64,000 bases of DNA, from positions 76,969-140,968 of the forward strand of contig SZWC01002432.1 in assembly GCA_023375785.1 (NCBI GenBank). Reading direction: 5' to 3'. The stretch's first letter is position 1. Every line of letters starts with the position of its first letter. The notes beneath the pieces were generated by a model. The model was not told the DNA's origin. It saw nothing but the letters and a program-made list of their open reading frames with translations, and did not search any database. Shown here piece by piece: positions 22,831 through 36,910 of this stretch. Source of the stretch: Penium margaritaceum (Eukaryota > Streptophyta > Zygnematophyceae > Desmidiales > Peniaceae). Both the position numbers and the translations under genes were made by a program.

Positions 22831-25800
22831 CTTTTTGTAGAAACTTTGTGCATAGACTTTGTGCATAAACTTTGTGCATAAACTTTGTGTATAAACTCTG
22901 TGCATAAAACTTTGTGCAAAAATGTTGTGCATAAACTTTGTGCATAAAATTTGTGTATAAACTCTATGCATAAAACTTTGTGCATTATCTTTGTGCATTA
23001 TCTCTGTGCATAAACTTTGTGCATAAACTTTGTGCATAAACTTTGTGTATAAACTCTGTGAATAAAACTTTGTGCATTATCTTTGTGCATAAACTTTGTG
23101 CATAAACTCTGTGCATAAACTTTGTGTATAAACTTTGTGCATAAAATTTGTGCATAAACTTTGTGCATAAAGGTTGTGCACAAACTTTGTGCATAAAATT
23201 TGTGCATAAACTTTGTGCAGAAACTTTGTGCATAACCTTTGTGCATAAACTGTGCAGAAAGTTTGTGCATAAACTTTGTGCATAAGCTTTGTACATACAC
23301 GTTGTGCATAAACGTTGTGCAGAAACTTTGTGCATAAACTTTGTGCATAAACTTTGTGCATAAACGTTGTGCATAAACGTTGTGCATAAACTTTGTGCAT
23401 AAAATTTGGACAGAAATTCTGTGCATAAATTTTGTGCGTAAACGTTGTGCATGATCTTGGTGCATAAACTTTGTGCATAAACATTGTGCATAAACGTTGT
23501 GCATAAACTTTGTGCATAAATGTTGTGCATAAACTTTGTGCATAAACTTTGTGCACAAACTTTGTGCATAATCTTTGTGCATAAAATGTGTGCATAAACT
23601 TTGTGCATAAAATTTGTGCAGAAACTTTGTCCATAAATGTTGTGCATAAACTTTGTGCATCAACTTTGTGCAGAAACATTGTGCATAAACTTTGTGCATA
23701 AAATTTGTGCATAAAATTTGTGCTTAGACTTTGTGCTTAAACTTTGTGCATAAATTTGTGCATAAAATTTGTGCATAAATTTTGTGCAAAAAATTCATGC
23801 ATAAACTTTGTGCATAGACGTTTTGCATAAACTTTGTGCAGAAACTTTCTGCATAAACTTAGTGCATAAACTTTGTGCATAATGTTTGTGCAGAAACTTT
23901 GTGCATAAATTTTGTGCATAAATATTGTGCATATACTTTGTGTACAAACTCTGTGCATAAACTTTCTGCATAAACTTTGTCTATAAACTTTGTGCACAAC
24001 CGTTGTGCATAAACTTGGTACATAAACTTTGTGCATAAACATTGTGCATAAACGTCGTGCATAAACGTTGTTCATAAACTTTGTGTATAAACATTGTGCA
24101 TAAACTTTGTGCATAAACTTTGTGCAGAAACTTTGTGCATAAAATTTTGTGCATAAATTTTGTGCATAAACGTTGTACAGAAACGTTGTGCATAAACTTT
24201 GTGCATCAACTTTGCGAAGAAACTTTGTGCATGATTTTTGTGCATAAACTTTGTGCATAAACTTTGTGCATAAATGTTGCGCATAAACTTTGTGCATCAA
24301 CTTTGTGCAGAAATTTTGTGCATACATTTTTGTGCATAAACTTTGTGCTTAAGCTTTGTGCATAAACTTTGTGCATAAAATTTGTGCATAAACATTGTGC
24401 ATAAACTTTGTGCATAAACTTTGTGCATAAACGTTGTGCATGAACGTTGTGCATAAACTTTGTTTATAAACTTTGTGCATCAACTTTGTGCATAAATTTT
24501 GTGCATAAACTTTGTGCATAAACTTTGTGCATAAACGTTGTGCATAAACGGTTTGCCTAAACGTTTTGCATAAACTTTGTGCACAAACTTTGTGCATAAA
24601 CTTTGTGCAAAAACTTTGTGCATAAACGTTGTGCATAAACTTTGTGCATAAACTTTGTGCATAAACTTTTTGCATAAACGTTGTGCATAAATTTTGTGCA
24701 TAAACTTTGTGCATAAACTTTGTGCATAAACTTTGTGCATAAACTTTGTGCATTTACTTTGTGCATTTACTTTGTGCATAAAATTTGTACATAAACTTTG
24801 TGCATAAATTATGTGCATAAAAGTTTTTGCATAAACTTTGTGCATACAATTTGTGCATAAACTTTGTGCAGAAACGTTGTGCATAAAACTTGTGCATAAA
24901 ATTTGTGTGTAAACGTTGTGCATAAACGTTGTGCATACACTTTGTGCATAAACTTTGTGCAGAAACTTTGTGTATGAACGTTTTGCATAAACGTTTTGCA
25001 TAAACTTTGTGCATAAACTTTGTGCATAAACTTTGTGCACAAACGTTGTGCATAAACTTTGTGCACAAACATTGTGCATAAACATTGTGCAGAAACTTTG
25101 TGCACAAACGTTGTGCACAAAATTTGTGCATAAAATTTGTGCAGAAACTTTGTAAATAAACTTTGCCCATAAACTTTGTGCATAAACTTTATGCATAAAC
25201 ATTGTGCAGAAACATTGTGCATAAACGTTGTGCATAAACGTTGTGCATAAAATCTGTACATAAACTTTGTGCATAAACTTTGGGCATAAACGTATTGCAT
25301 AAACATTGTGCATAAACGTTGTGCATAAACTTTGTGCATAAAATGTGTGCAGAAAATTTGTGCATAAACTTTGTGCATAAAAGTTGTGCATAAACTTTGT
25401 GCATAAACTTTGTGCATAAACTTTGTGCATGAACTTTCTGCATAAACGTTGTGCATAAACTATGTGCATAAACTTTGTGCATAAACGTTGTGCATAAACG
25501 TTGTGCAGAAGCTTTGTGCAGAACGTTTGTGCAAAAACTTTGTGCATAAACTTTGTGCATATCTTTGTGCATAAACTGTGTGCATACAATTTGTACATAA
25601 TCTTTGTGCATAACTTTGTGCATAAACGTGGTGCATAAACGTTGTGCATAAACTATGTGCATAAACATTGTGCATAAACGTTGTGCACAAACTTTGTGCA
25701 TTAACTTTGTGCATAAACTTTATGCAGAAACTTTGTGCATAAACTTTGTGCATAAACTTGGTATTTAAACTTTGTGCATATCTTTGTGCACAAAATTTGT

Positions 25801-28800
25801 GCATACAATTTGTGCATAAACGTTGTGCATAAACTTTGTGCATAAACTTTATGCATAAACTTTGTGCATAAAACTTGTGCATAAACTTTCTGCATAAAAT
25901 TTGTGCATACACTTTGTGCATAAAAAGTGTGCAAAAACTTTGTGCATAAACTTTGTGCAGAAACTTTGTGCAGAAACTTTGTGCATAAACTTTGTGCACA
26001 AATGTTGTGCATAAACTTTGTGCATAAACTTTGTGCATGAACGTTGTGCATGAACTATGTGCATAATATTTTTGCATAAAATTTGTGCACACTTTTTTTG
26101 CAAAAACATTGTGCATAGACTGTGTGCATAAACTTTGTTCATAAACTTTGTGCATAAAATTTGTGCATAAACTTTGTACATAAACCTTGTGCATAAACTT
26201 TGTGCATAAACCTTGTGCATATCTTTGTGCATAAACTCTGTGCATAAAATTTGTGAATAAAAGTTGTGCATATACTTTGTGCAGAAACTTTGTGCGTAAA
26301 CTTTGTATATAATCTTTGTGCATAAACTTTGCGCATTAACGTTTTGCATAAACTTTGTGCATAACTTTGTGCATAAACTTTGTGAATAAACTTTCTTCAT
26401 AAACGTTGTGCATAAACTTTGTGCATAAACTTTGTGAATAAACCTTGTGCTAAACTTTGTGCATAAACTTTGTCCATATACTTTGTGCATAAACGTTGTG
26501 CATAAACTTTATGCATGAACGTTGTGCATAAACTTTGTGCATGAAATTGGTACATAAACTTTGTGCAGAAACTTTGTGCATAAAATTTGTGCATAAACGT
26601 TGTGCACAAACTTTGTGAATAAACTTTGTGCAAAAACGTTGTGCATAAACTTTGTGCATAAACTTTGTGCATAAACTTTGTGCATAAACTTTGTGCATAA
26701 ACTTTGTGCATATCTTTGTGCATGAACTTTGAGCATAACATTTGTGCATAAACGTTGTGCATAAACGTTGTGCATAACTTTGTGCATAAACAAAGTGTAG
26801 AAACTTTGTGCGTAAACTTTGTGCATAATCTTTGTGCATAAACTTTGTGCATAAACGTTTTGCAAAAACTTTGTGCATAACGTTGTGCATAGACTTTGTG
26901 CCTAAACATTGTGCATAAACGTTGTGCAGAAACTTTGTGCACAAACTGTGTGCATAAACGTTGTGGAGAAACTTTGTGCATAAACTTTGTCTATAAATTC
27001 TGTGCATAAACTTTGTAAATAAACTTTTTGCATAAACTTTATGCAGAAAAGTTGTGCATAAACTTGTGCATAAAATTTGTGCATAAAATGTGTGCATAAA
27101 CTTTGTGCATAAACTTTGTGCATAAACTTTGTGTAGAAACTTTGTGCATAAAATTTGTGCATAAACTTTGTGCATAAACGTTGAGCATAAACTTATGCAT
27201 AAACTTTGTGCATACGTTTTGTGCAAAAAATTTGTGCATAAACTTTGTTTACAAACTTTGTGCATGAAATTTGTGCATAAAATTTGTGCACAAACTTTGT
27301 GCATAAACGTTGGGCATCAACTTTGTGCATAAACTTTGTGCATAAACTTTGTGCAGAAACTTTGTGCAGAAACGTTTTGCATAAACGTTGTGTATAAACT
27401 TTGTGCATAAACTTTGTGCATAAACTTTGTACATAAACTTTGTACATAAAATGTGTGCATAAACTTTGTGCATGAACTTTGTGCATGAACTTTGTGCATA
27501 AACTTTGTGCATAAACTTTGTACATAAGCTTTTTGCATAAACTTTGTGCATAAACTTTGTGCATAAACGCTGTGCATAAACGTGGTGCATTAACTCTGTG
27601 CATACAATTTGTGCAGAAATTTCGTGCATAAACTTTGTGCATAAACTTTGTGCATAAACTTTGTGCATACAATTTGTGCATAAACTTTGTAGATAAGCTT
27701 TATGCATAAACTTTGTGCATAATCTTTGTGCATAAACTTTGTGCAGAAACTTTGTGCAGAAACTTTGTCCATAGACTTTGTGCATAAACTTTGTGCATAA
27801 ACTTTGTGCATAAACGTTGTGCATAAACTATGTGCATAAACTTTGTGTGTAAACGTTGTCCACAAACTTTGTGCACAAACTTTGTGCAGAAACTTTGTGC
27901 ATACATTTGTGCATAAACTTTGTGCATAAGCTTTGTGCATAAACTTTGTACATAAACTTTGTGCATAAACTTTGTGCAGAAACTTTGTGCATACATTTGT
28001 GCATAAACTTTGTGCATAAGCTTTGTGCATAAACTTTGTACATAAACTTTGTGCATATCTTTGTGCATAAATCTTTTGAATAAAATTTGTGCATAAAAGT
28101 TGTGCATAAACTTTGTGCAGACCTTTGTACATAAACTTTGTGCATAAACTTTGTGCAGAAACTTTGTGCATAAACTTTGTGCATAAACTTTGTGCATAAA
28201 CGTTTTGCATAAACTTTGTCCATAAACTATGTGCATAAACTTTGTGCATAAACGTTGTCCACAAAATTTGTGCATAAACTTTGTGCATAAACTTTGTGCA
28301 TAAACTTTGTGCATAAACTTTGTGCATAAACTTTGTACATAACTTTGTGCATAAACTTTGTGCATAAACGTTGTGCATATCTTGTGCATAAACGTTGTGC
28401 ATAAAACTTGTGCATGAAAGTTGTGTATAAACTTTGTGCAAAGCTTTGTGCATAAACTTTGTGCATAAACTTTGTGCGGAAATTTTGTGCATAAACTTTG
28501 TGCATAATCTTTGTGTATAGAATTTGTGCATAAACCTTTTGCATAAAATTTGTGCATAAACGTTGTGCATAACTTTGTGCATAAACTCTGTGCATAACAT
28601 TTGTGCATAAACTTTGTGTAGAAACTTTGTGCGTAAACTTTGTGCATAATCTTTGTGCATAAACTTTCTGCATAAACGTTTTGCATAAACTTTGTGCATA
28701 ACGTTGTGCATAAACTTTGTGCATAAACATTGTGCATAAACGTTGTGCAGAAACGTTGTGCACAAACTGTGTGCATAAACTTCGTGCATAAATTTTGTGC

Positions 28801-31800
28801 AGAAACTTTGTGCATAAACTTTGTCCATAAACTTTGTGCATGAACTTTGTAAATAAGCTTTGTGCATAAAATTTATTCATAAACGTTGTGCATAAACTTT
28901 GTGCATAAACTTTGTGCATAAACTTTGTGCATAAACTTTGTGCATAAACGTTGTGCAGAAACTTTGTGCAGAAACTTTGTGCATAAACTTTGTGCATAAA
29001 CTTTGTGCATAAACATTGAGCATAAACTTAGGCATAAACTTTTTGCATAAGTTTTGTGCATAAACTTTGTGCATAAAATTTGTTTATAAACTTTGTGCAT
29101 GAACTTTGTGCATAAAATTTGCGCACAAATGTTGTGCAGTAACTTTGTGCACAAAGTTTGTGCATAAACATTGGGCATCAACTTTGTGCATAAACTTAAT
29201 GCATAAACTTTGTGCATAAACTTAATGCATAAACTTTGTGCATAAACTTTGTGGATGCACTTTGTGCATAAACTTTGTGTGGAAACTTTGTGCATAAACT
29301 TTTTGCATAAACTTTGTACATAAACTTTGTGCATAAACTTTGTGCATGAACTTTGTGCATAAACATTGTACTTAAACTTTGTACATAAACTTTGTGCATA
29401 AACTTTGTGCATACACTTTGTGCATAAACTTTGTGCAGAAACTTTGTGCATAAACTTTGTACATAATCTTTGTGTATAAATTTTTTGCATAAACCTTTTG
29501 CATACAATTTGTGCATAAACTGTGCATAAACTTTGTGTATACACTTTGTGCATACAAGTTTTGCATAAACTTTGTCCATAAACTTTGTGCATGAAATTTG
29601 TGCATAAACTTTGTGCATAAACTTTGTGCATAAAATATGTGCACAAACGTTGTGCATAAACTTTGTGCATAAATTTTGTGCATAAAATCTGTGCACAAAA
29701 GTTGTGCATAAACTTTGTACATAAACTTTGTGCATAAACTTTGTTCATAAACTTTGTGCATAAACTTTGTGCATGAACTTTGAGCATAAACTTTGTGCAT
29801 AAACTTTGTGAATGAACTTTGTGCATAAACTTTGTGCATAAACATTGTGCATAAACTTTGTGCATAAAGTTTGTGCATAGTATTTGTGCATAAACTTTGT
29901 GCATAAACTTTGTGCTTAAACTCTGTGCATACGATTTGTGCATAAAAGTTGTGCAGAAACTTTGTGCAAAAACGATGTGCATAACTGTAAGCATAAACTT
30001 TGTGCAGGGATTTTGTGCATAAACTTTGTGCATAAACGTTGTGCATAAACTGTGTGCATAAAATTTGTGAATACTATTTGTACATAAACTTTGTGAATGA
30101 GCTTTGTGCATAAATGTTGTACATAAAATTTGTGCATAAACTTTGTGCAAAACGTTTGTGCATGAACTTTGTGCATAAATTTTGTGCATAAACGTTGTGC
30201 ATAAACGTTGTGCATAAACTTTGTGCATAAACTTTGTGCATGAACTTTGTGCATAAACTTTGTGCATAAACGTTGTGCATAAACTATGTGCATAAACTTT
30301 GTGCATAAACGTTGTACACAAACTTTGTGCATAAACTTTGTGCAAAAACTTTGTACATAAACTTTGTGCATAAAATTTGTGCATAAGCTTTGTGCATAAA
30401 CCTTTCATATCTTTGTGCATAAACTTTGTGCATAAAATCTGTGCATAAAAGTTGGGCATAAACTTTGTGCAAAACTTTGTGCATAAACTTTGTGCATGAA
30501 CTTTGTCCATAAACTTTGTGCAGAAACTTTGTGCGTAAACTTTGTGCATAAACTATGTGCATACACTTTGTGCGTAAACATTGTGCATAAACTATGTGCA
30601 TAGAAGTTTTGCATAAACTTTGTGCATGAACTTTGTGCATAAAATTTATGCATAAACAATGTTCATAAACTTTGTGCATAAAATTTGTGCAGAAACTATG
30701 TGCATAGACTCTGTGCACAAACTCTGTGTATAAACTTTGTGCATAAATGTTGTGCATAAACTTTGTGCAAAAACTTTTTGCATGAACTATGTGCATAAAC
30801 CTTGTGCATAAAACTTTATGTATAAACTATGTGCATAAAATTTGTGCATAAACGTTGTGCGCAAACTTTGTGCATAAACTTTGTGCAAAAACTTCGTGCA
30901 TAATCTTTGTACATAAACTTTGTGCATAAACTTTGTATATAAACTTTGTGCATATCTTTGGGCATAAACTCTGTGCATACAATTTGTGCATAAAAGTTGT
31001 GCATATACGTTTTGCATAGCTTTGTGAATAAACTTTGTGCATAACATTTGTGCATAGAGTTTGTGCAGAAACTTTGTGCATAATCTTTGTGCATAAACTT
31101 TGTGCATAAACGTTTTGCATAAACTTCGTGCATAACTTTGTGAATAAAATTTGTGAATAAACTTTGTGCATAAACTTTGTGCATAAAGTTTGTGCATAAA
31201 CTTTGTGAATAAACTTTGTGCATAAACGTTGTGCATAAAATTTGTGCATAGAAATTGTGCATAAACGTTGTGCAGAATCTTTGTGCACAAACTGTGTGCA
31301 TAAACGTTGTGCATAAACTTTGTGCAGAAACTTTGTGCATAAACTCTGTCCATAAACTTTGTGCATAAACTTTGTGAATAAACTTTTTGCATAAACATCA
31401 TGCATAGACGTTGTGCATAAACTTTGTGTATAAATTTGTGCATAAATTTTGTGCAGAAACTTTGTGCATAAACTTTGTGCATAAACTTTGTGCATAAACT
31501 TTGTGCAAAAACTTTTTGCATAAACTTTGTACATCAACTTTGTGCATAAGCTTCGTGCATAAACTTTGTGCATAAACTTTGTGCATATCTTTGTGCATAA
31601 ACTTTTTGCATAAACTTTGTGCATGAACTTTGTGCAGAAACTTTGTGCAGAAACTTTGTGCATAGACTTTTTGCATAAACTTTGTGCATAAACCTTGTGC
31701 ATAAACGTTGTGCATAAACTATGTGCATAAACTTTGTGCATAAACGTTGTCCACAAACTTTGTGCATACATTTGTACATAAACTTTGTGCATAAGCTTTG

Positions 31801-34473
31801 TGCATAAACGTTGTACATAAACTTTGTGCAGAACCTTTGTGCGTAAACTTTGTGCATAATCTTTGTGCATAAACTTTGTGCATAAACATTGTGCATAAAC
31901 GTTAAAATGTAGAAACCTTGTGCACAAACTGTGTGCATAAACTTTGTGCATACAATTTGTGCAGAAACTTTGTGCATAAACTTTGTCCATAAACTTTGAG
32001 CATAAACTTTGTAAATAAACTTTGTGCATAAACTTTATGCATAAACGTTGTGCATAAACTTTGTGCAGAAATTTTGTGCATAAACTTTGTGCAGAAACTT
32101 TGTACATAAACGTTGTGCACAAACTTTGTGCATAAACTTTGTGCATAAACTTTGTGCATAAACTTTGTGCATAAGCTTTGTGCATAAACTTTTTTTATAA
32201 AGTCTGTGCATGAACTTTGTGCATAAACTTTGTGCATAAATTTTGTGCAGAAACTCTGTGCACAAATTTTGTGCATAAACTTTGGGCAAAAACTTTGTGC
32301 ATAAACGTTGTGCAGAAACTTTATGCATAAACGTTATGCATAAACATTGTGCATGAACTTTGTGCATGAACTTTGTGCATCAAATTTGTGCATAAAAGTT
32401 GTACATAAACGTTTTGCATGAACTTTGTGCATAAACGTTGTGCATAAGTGTTGTGCATAAAAATTGTGCATAAACTTTGTGCAGAAAATTTGTGCAGACA
32501 TTTTGTGCATGAACTTTGTGCATAAAAGTTGTGCATAAACTTTGTGCATAAACTTTGTGCATAAACTTTGTGCATAAACTTTGTGCATAAACTTGGTGCA
32601 TAAACTTTGTGCATAAACTTTGTACATAAACTTTGTGCATAAACTTTGTGCATATAAGTTTTGCATGAACTTTCTGCATAACTTTGTGCATAAACTTTGT
32701 GCATAACATTTGTGCATAAACTTTGTGCATATCTTTGTGCATAAACTTTGTGCATAAAAATTGTGCATAAAAGTTGTGCATAAACATTGTGCAGAACTTT
32801 GTGTATAAACTTTGTGCATAAACTTTGTGCATAAACTTTGTGCAGAAACTTTGTGCGTAAACTTTGTGCATAATCTTTGTGTATAAATTTTGTGCATAAA
32901 CGTTTTGCATAAAATGTGTGCATAAACTTTGTGCATAAACTCTTTGCATAAACTTTGTGCATAAACGTTTTGCATACACTTTGTGCATAAACTTTGTACA
33001 TAAACTTTGTGCATAAAATTTGTGCATAAACTTTGTGCATAAACTCTGTGCACAAACTCTGTGCATAAACTTTGTGCATAAACTTTGTGCATAAAATCTG
33101 TGCACAAACGTTGTGCATAAACATTGTGCATAAACTTTGCATAAGCTTTGTTCATAAACTTTGTGCATAAAGTTTGTGCATGAACTTTGTGCATAAACTT
33201 TGTGCATAAACTTTGTGCATTGCCTTTGTGCATAAATTTTGTGCATAAACTTTGTGCATAAACTTAGTGCATAAACTTTGTGCATAAACTTTGCACATAA
33301 ACGTTGTGCATAAACTTTGTGCATAAACTTTGTGCATATCTTTGTGCATAAACTCTGTGCATAAAATTTTTGCATAAAAGTTGTGCATAAACGTTTTGCA
33401 TAACTTTGTGCATAAACTTTGTGCATAACATTTGTGCATAAACGTTGTGCAGAAACTTTGTGGGTAAACTTTGTGCATAATCTTTTTGCATAAACTTTGT
33501 GCATAAACATTTTGCATAAATTTGGTCCTAACTTTGTGCATAAATTTTGTGAATAAACTTTCTGCATAAACGTTGTGCATAGTCGTTGTGCATAAAAATT
33601 GTGCATAAACGTTGTGCAGAAACTTTGTATACAAACTGTGTGCATAAACTTTGTGCATAAACTTTGTGCAGAAATTTTGTGCATAAACTTTGTGCATGAA
33701 CTTTGTGCAAAAACCTTGTGCATTAACTTTGTGCATAAACTTTGTGCATAAACTTTGTGCATAAAATTTGTGCATAGACTTTGTGCATAAACTTTATGCA
33801 TAAACTTTGTGCATGAACTTTGTGCAGAAACGTTGTGCACAAAATTTGTCCATAAACTTTAGGCATACACTTTGTGCATAAACTTTGTGCATAAACTTAA
33901 TACATAAAATTTGTGCATGAACTTTGTGCATGAACTTTGTGCATAAACTTTGTACATAACCGTTTTGCATAAACTTTGTGCATAAACTTTGTGCATAACA
34001 TTTGTGCAAAAATTTTGTGCATAAACTTCGTGCATAAAATTGATGCATAAACTTTGTACATAAACTTTGTACATAAACTTTGTGCATAAACTTTATTCAT
34101 ATCTTTGTGCATAAGCTTTGTGCATAAAATTTGTGCTTAAAAGTTGTGCATAAACTTTGTGCATAACTTTGTGCATAAACTTTGTGCATAACATTTGTGC
34201 ATAAACTTTGTGCAGAAACTTTGTGCGTAAACTTTGTGCATAATCTTTGTGCATAAACTTTGTGCATAAAAGTTTTGCATAAACTTTGTGCATAACTTTG
34301 TGCATAAATTTTGTGAATAAACTTTTGCATAAACGTTGTGCATAAACTTTGTGCATAAACTTTGTGCATAAATGTTGTGCAGAAACTTTGTGCACAAACT
34401 GTGTGCATAAACTTTGTGCATAAACTTTGTCCATAAACTTTGTTTATAAACTTTGTGCATAAAATTTGTGCAT

Positions 34474-34890
34474 AAACTTTGTTTATAAGCTTTGTGCATA
34501 AAATTTGTGCATAAACTTTGTGCAAAAACTTTGTGCACAAACTTTGTGCATAAACTTTGTGCATAAAATTTGTGCATAAACTTTGTTTATAAGCTTTGTG
34601 CATAAAATTTGTGCATAAACTTTGTGCAAAAACTTTGTGCACAAACTTTGTGCATAAACTTTGGGCATAAACTTTGTGCAGAAACTTTGTGCATAAACTT
34701 TGTGCATAAACTTAATGCATAAACTTTGTGCATAAACTTTGTGGATGAAATTTGTGCATAAACTTTTTCCAGAAACTTTGTGCATAAACTTTGTGCATAA
34801 ACTTAATGCATAAACTTTGTGCATAAACTTTGTGGATGAAATTTGTGCATAAACTTTTTCCAGAAACTTTGTGCATGAAATTTGTGCATG
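34474..34890. repeat. Two recent local duplications (104 and 91 bp) in the 13-bp array
   Basis: GTTTATAAGC recurs at 34481 and 34585 (104 bp). A block with AATGCAT, GTGGATGAAA and TTTTCCAGAAAC recurs at 34713 and 34804 (91 bp). Confidence 0.75.
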
Positions 34891-36389
34891 AACTTTGTGC
34901 ATAAACTTTGTGCATAAACTTTGTACATAAACTTTTTGCATAAACTTTGTGCATAAAATTTGTGCATAAACAATGTACATAAACGTTGTGCATAAACTTT
35001 GTGCATAAACTTTGTGCAGAAATTTTGTGCATGAACTTTGTGCATGAAAGTTGTGCATTAACCTTTTGCATAAACTTTGTGCATAAACTTTGTGCATAAA
35101 CTTTGTGCATAAATTTTGTGCATAAACTTTGTGCATAAACTTTGTGCATATACTTTATGCATAAACTTTGTGCATGAACTTTGTGCATAAACTTTGTGCA
35201 GAAACTTTGTGCAGAAACGTTGTGCATAGACTTTGTGCATAAACATTGTGCATAAACTTTGTGCATAAACGTTGTGCATAAACTATGTGCATAAACTTTG
35301 TGCATAAACATTGTCCACAAACTTTGTGCATAAATGTTGTGCAGAAACTTTGTGCATACATTTGTGCATAAATTTTATGCATAAGCTTTGTGCATATACA
35401 TTGTACATAAACTTTGTGCATACACTTTGTGCATAAATTTTGTGCATATCTTTGTGCATAAACTTTGTGCATAAAATTTGTGCATGAACTTTGTGCAGAA
35501 CTTTGTGCATAAACTTTGTGCACAAACTTTGTGCATAAACTTTGTGCAGAAACTTTGTGCGTAAACTTTGTGCATACTGTTTGTTCATAAACTTTGTGCA
35601 TAAATTTTTTGCATAAACTTTGTGCATAAACTATGTACACAAAATTTGTGCATAAACGTTGTACACAAACTTTGTACATAAAGTTTGTGCATAAACTTTG
35701 TACATAAACTTTGTGCATACGTTTTGTGCATAAACTTTGTGCATATCTTTGTGCATAAACATTTTGCATAAAATTTGTGCATAAAAGATGGGCAGAAACG
35801 TTGTGCATAACTATGTGCATAAACTTTGTGCATAAACGTTGTGCAGAAACTTTGGGTGTAAACTCTGTTCATAATCTTTGTGTATAAACTTTGTGCATAA
35901 ACGTTTTGCATAAACTTTGTGCATAAACTTTGTGCATAAACTTTGTGCATAAACGTTTTGCATAAACTTTGTGCATCAATGTTTTGCATATACTTTGTGC
36001 ATAAACTTTGTGCATATTTTTGTGCATAAACTTTGTGCATAAACTCTGTGCACAAACTCTATGCATAAACTTAGTGGATAAAATCTGTGCACAAACATTG
36101 TGCATAAACTTTGTGCTTCAACTTTGTGCATAAACTTTGTTCATAAACTTTGTGCATAAACTTTGTGCATAAACTTTGTGCATAAACTTTGTGCATAAAC
36201 ATTGTGCAGAAACTTTGTGCATAAACTTTGTCCATAAGCTTTGTGCATAAACTTTGTAAATAAACTTTGTCCATAAACACTATGTATAAACGTTGTGCAT
36301 AAACTTTGTGCATAAACTTTGTGCGTAAACTTTGTGCACAAACTTTGTGCATAAACTTTGTGCATAAACTTTGTGCATAAACTTTGTGC

Positions 36390-36910
36390 ATAAACTTTGT
36401 GCATCAATTTTGTGCATAATCTTTGTGCATAAACTTTGTGCATAAACTTTATGCATGAACTTTGTGCATAAACTTTGTGCAGAAACATTGTGCACAAACT
36501 TTGTGCATAAACTTTGTGCATCAATTTTGTGCATAATCTTTGTGCATAAACTTTGTGCATAAACTTTATGCATGAACTTTGTGCATAAACTTTGTGCAGA
36601 AACATTGTGCACAAACTTTGTGCATAAACTTTGGGCATAAACTTTCTGCATAACCTTTGTGCATAAACTTAATGCATAAACGTTGTGCATGAGCTTTGTG
36701 CATAAACTTTGTGCATAAACTTTGTGCATAAACTTTGTACATAAGCTTTGTGCATAAATTTTGTGCATAAACTTTGTGCATAAACTTTCTGCATAACCTT
36801 TGTGCATAAACTTAATGCATAAACGTTGTGCATGAGCTTTGTGCATAAACTTTGTGCATAAACTTTGTGCATAAACTTTGTACATAAGCTTTGTGCATAA
36901 ATTTTGTCCA
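36390..36910. repeat. Two recent local duplications (117 and 143 bp) in the 13-bp array
   Basis: GCATCAATTTTG starts at 36401 and 36518 (117 bp, 9 units). A block with TCTGCATAACC, AATGCAT and CATGAGC recurs about 143 bp later (11 units). Confidence 0.75.
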
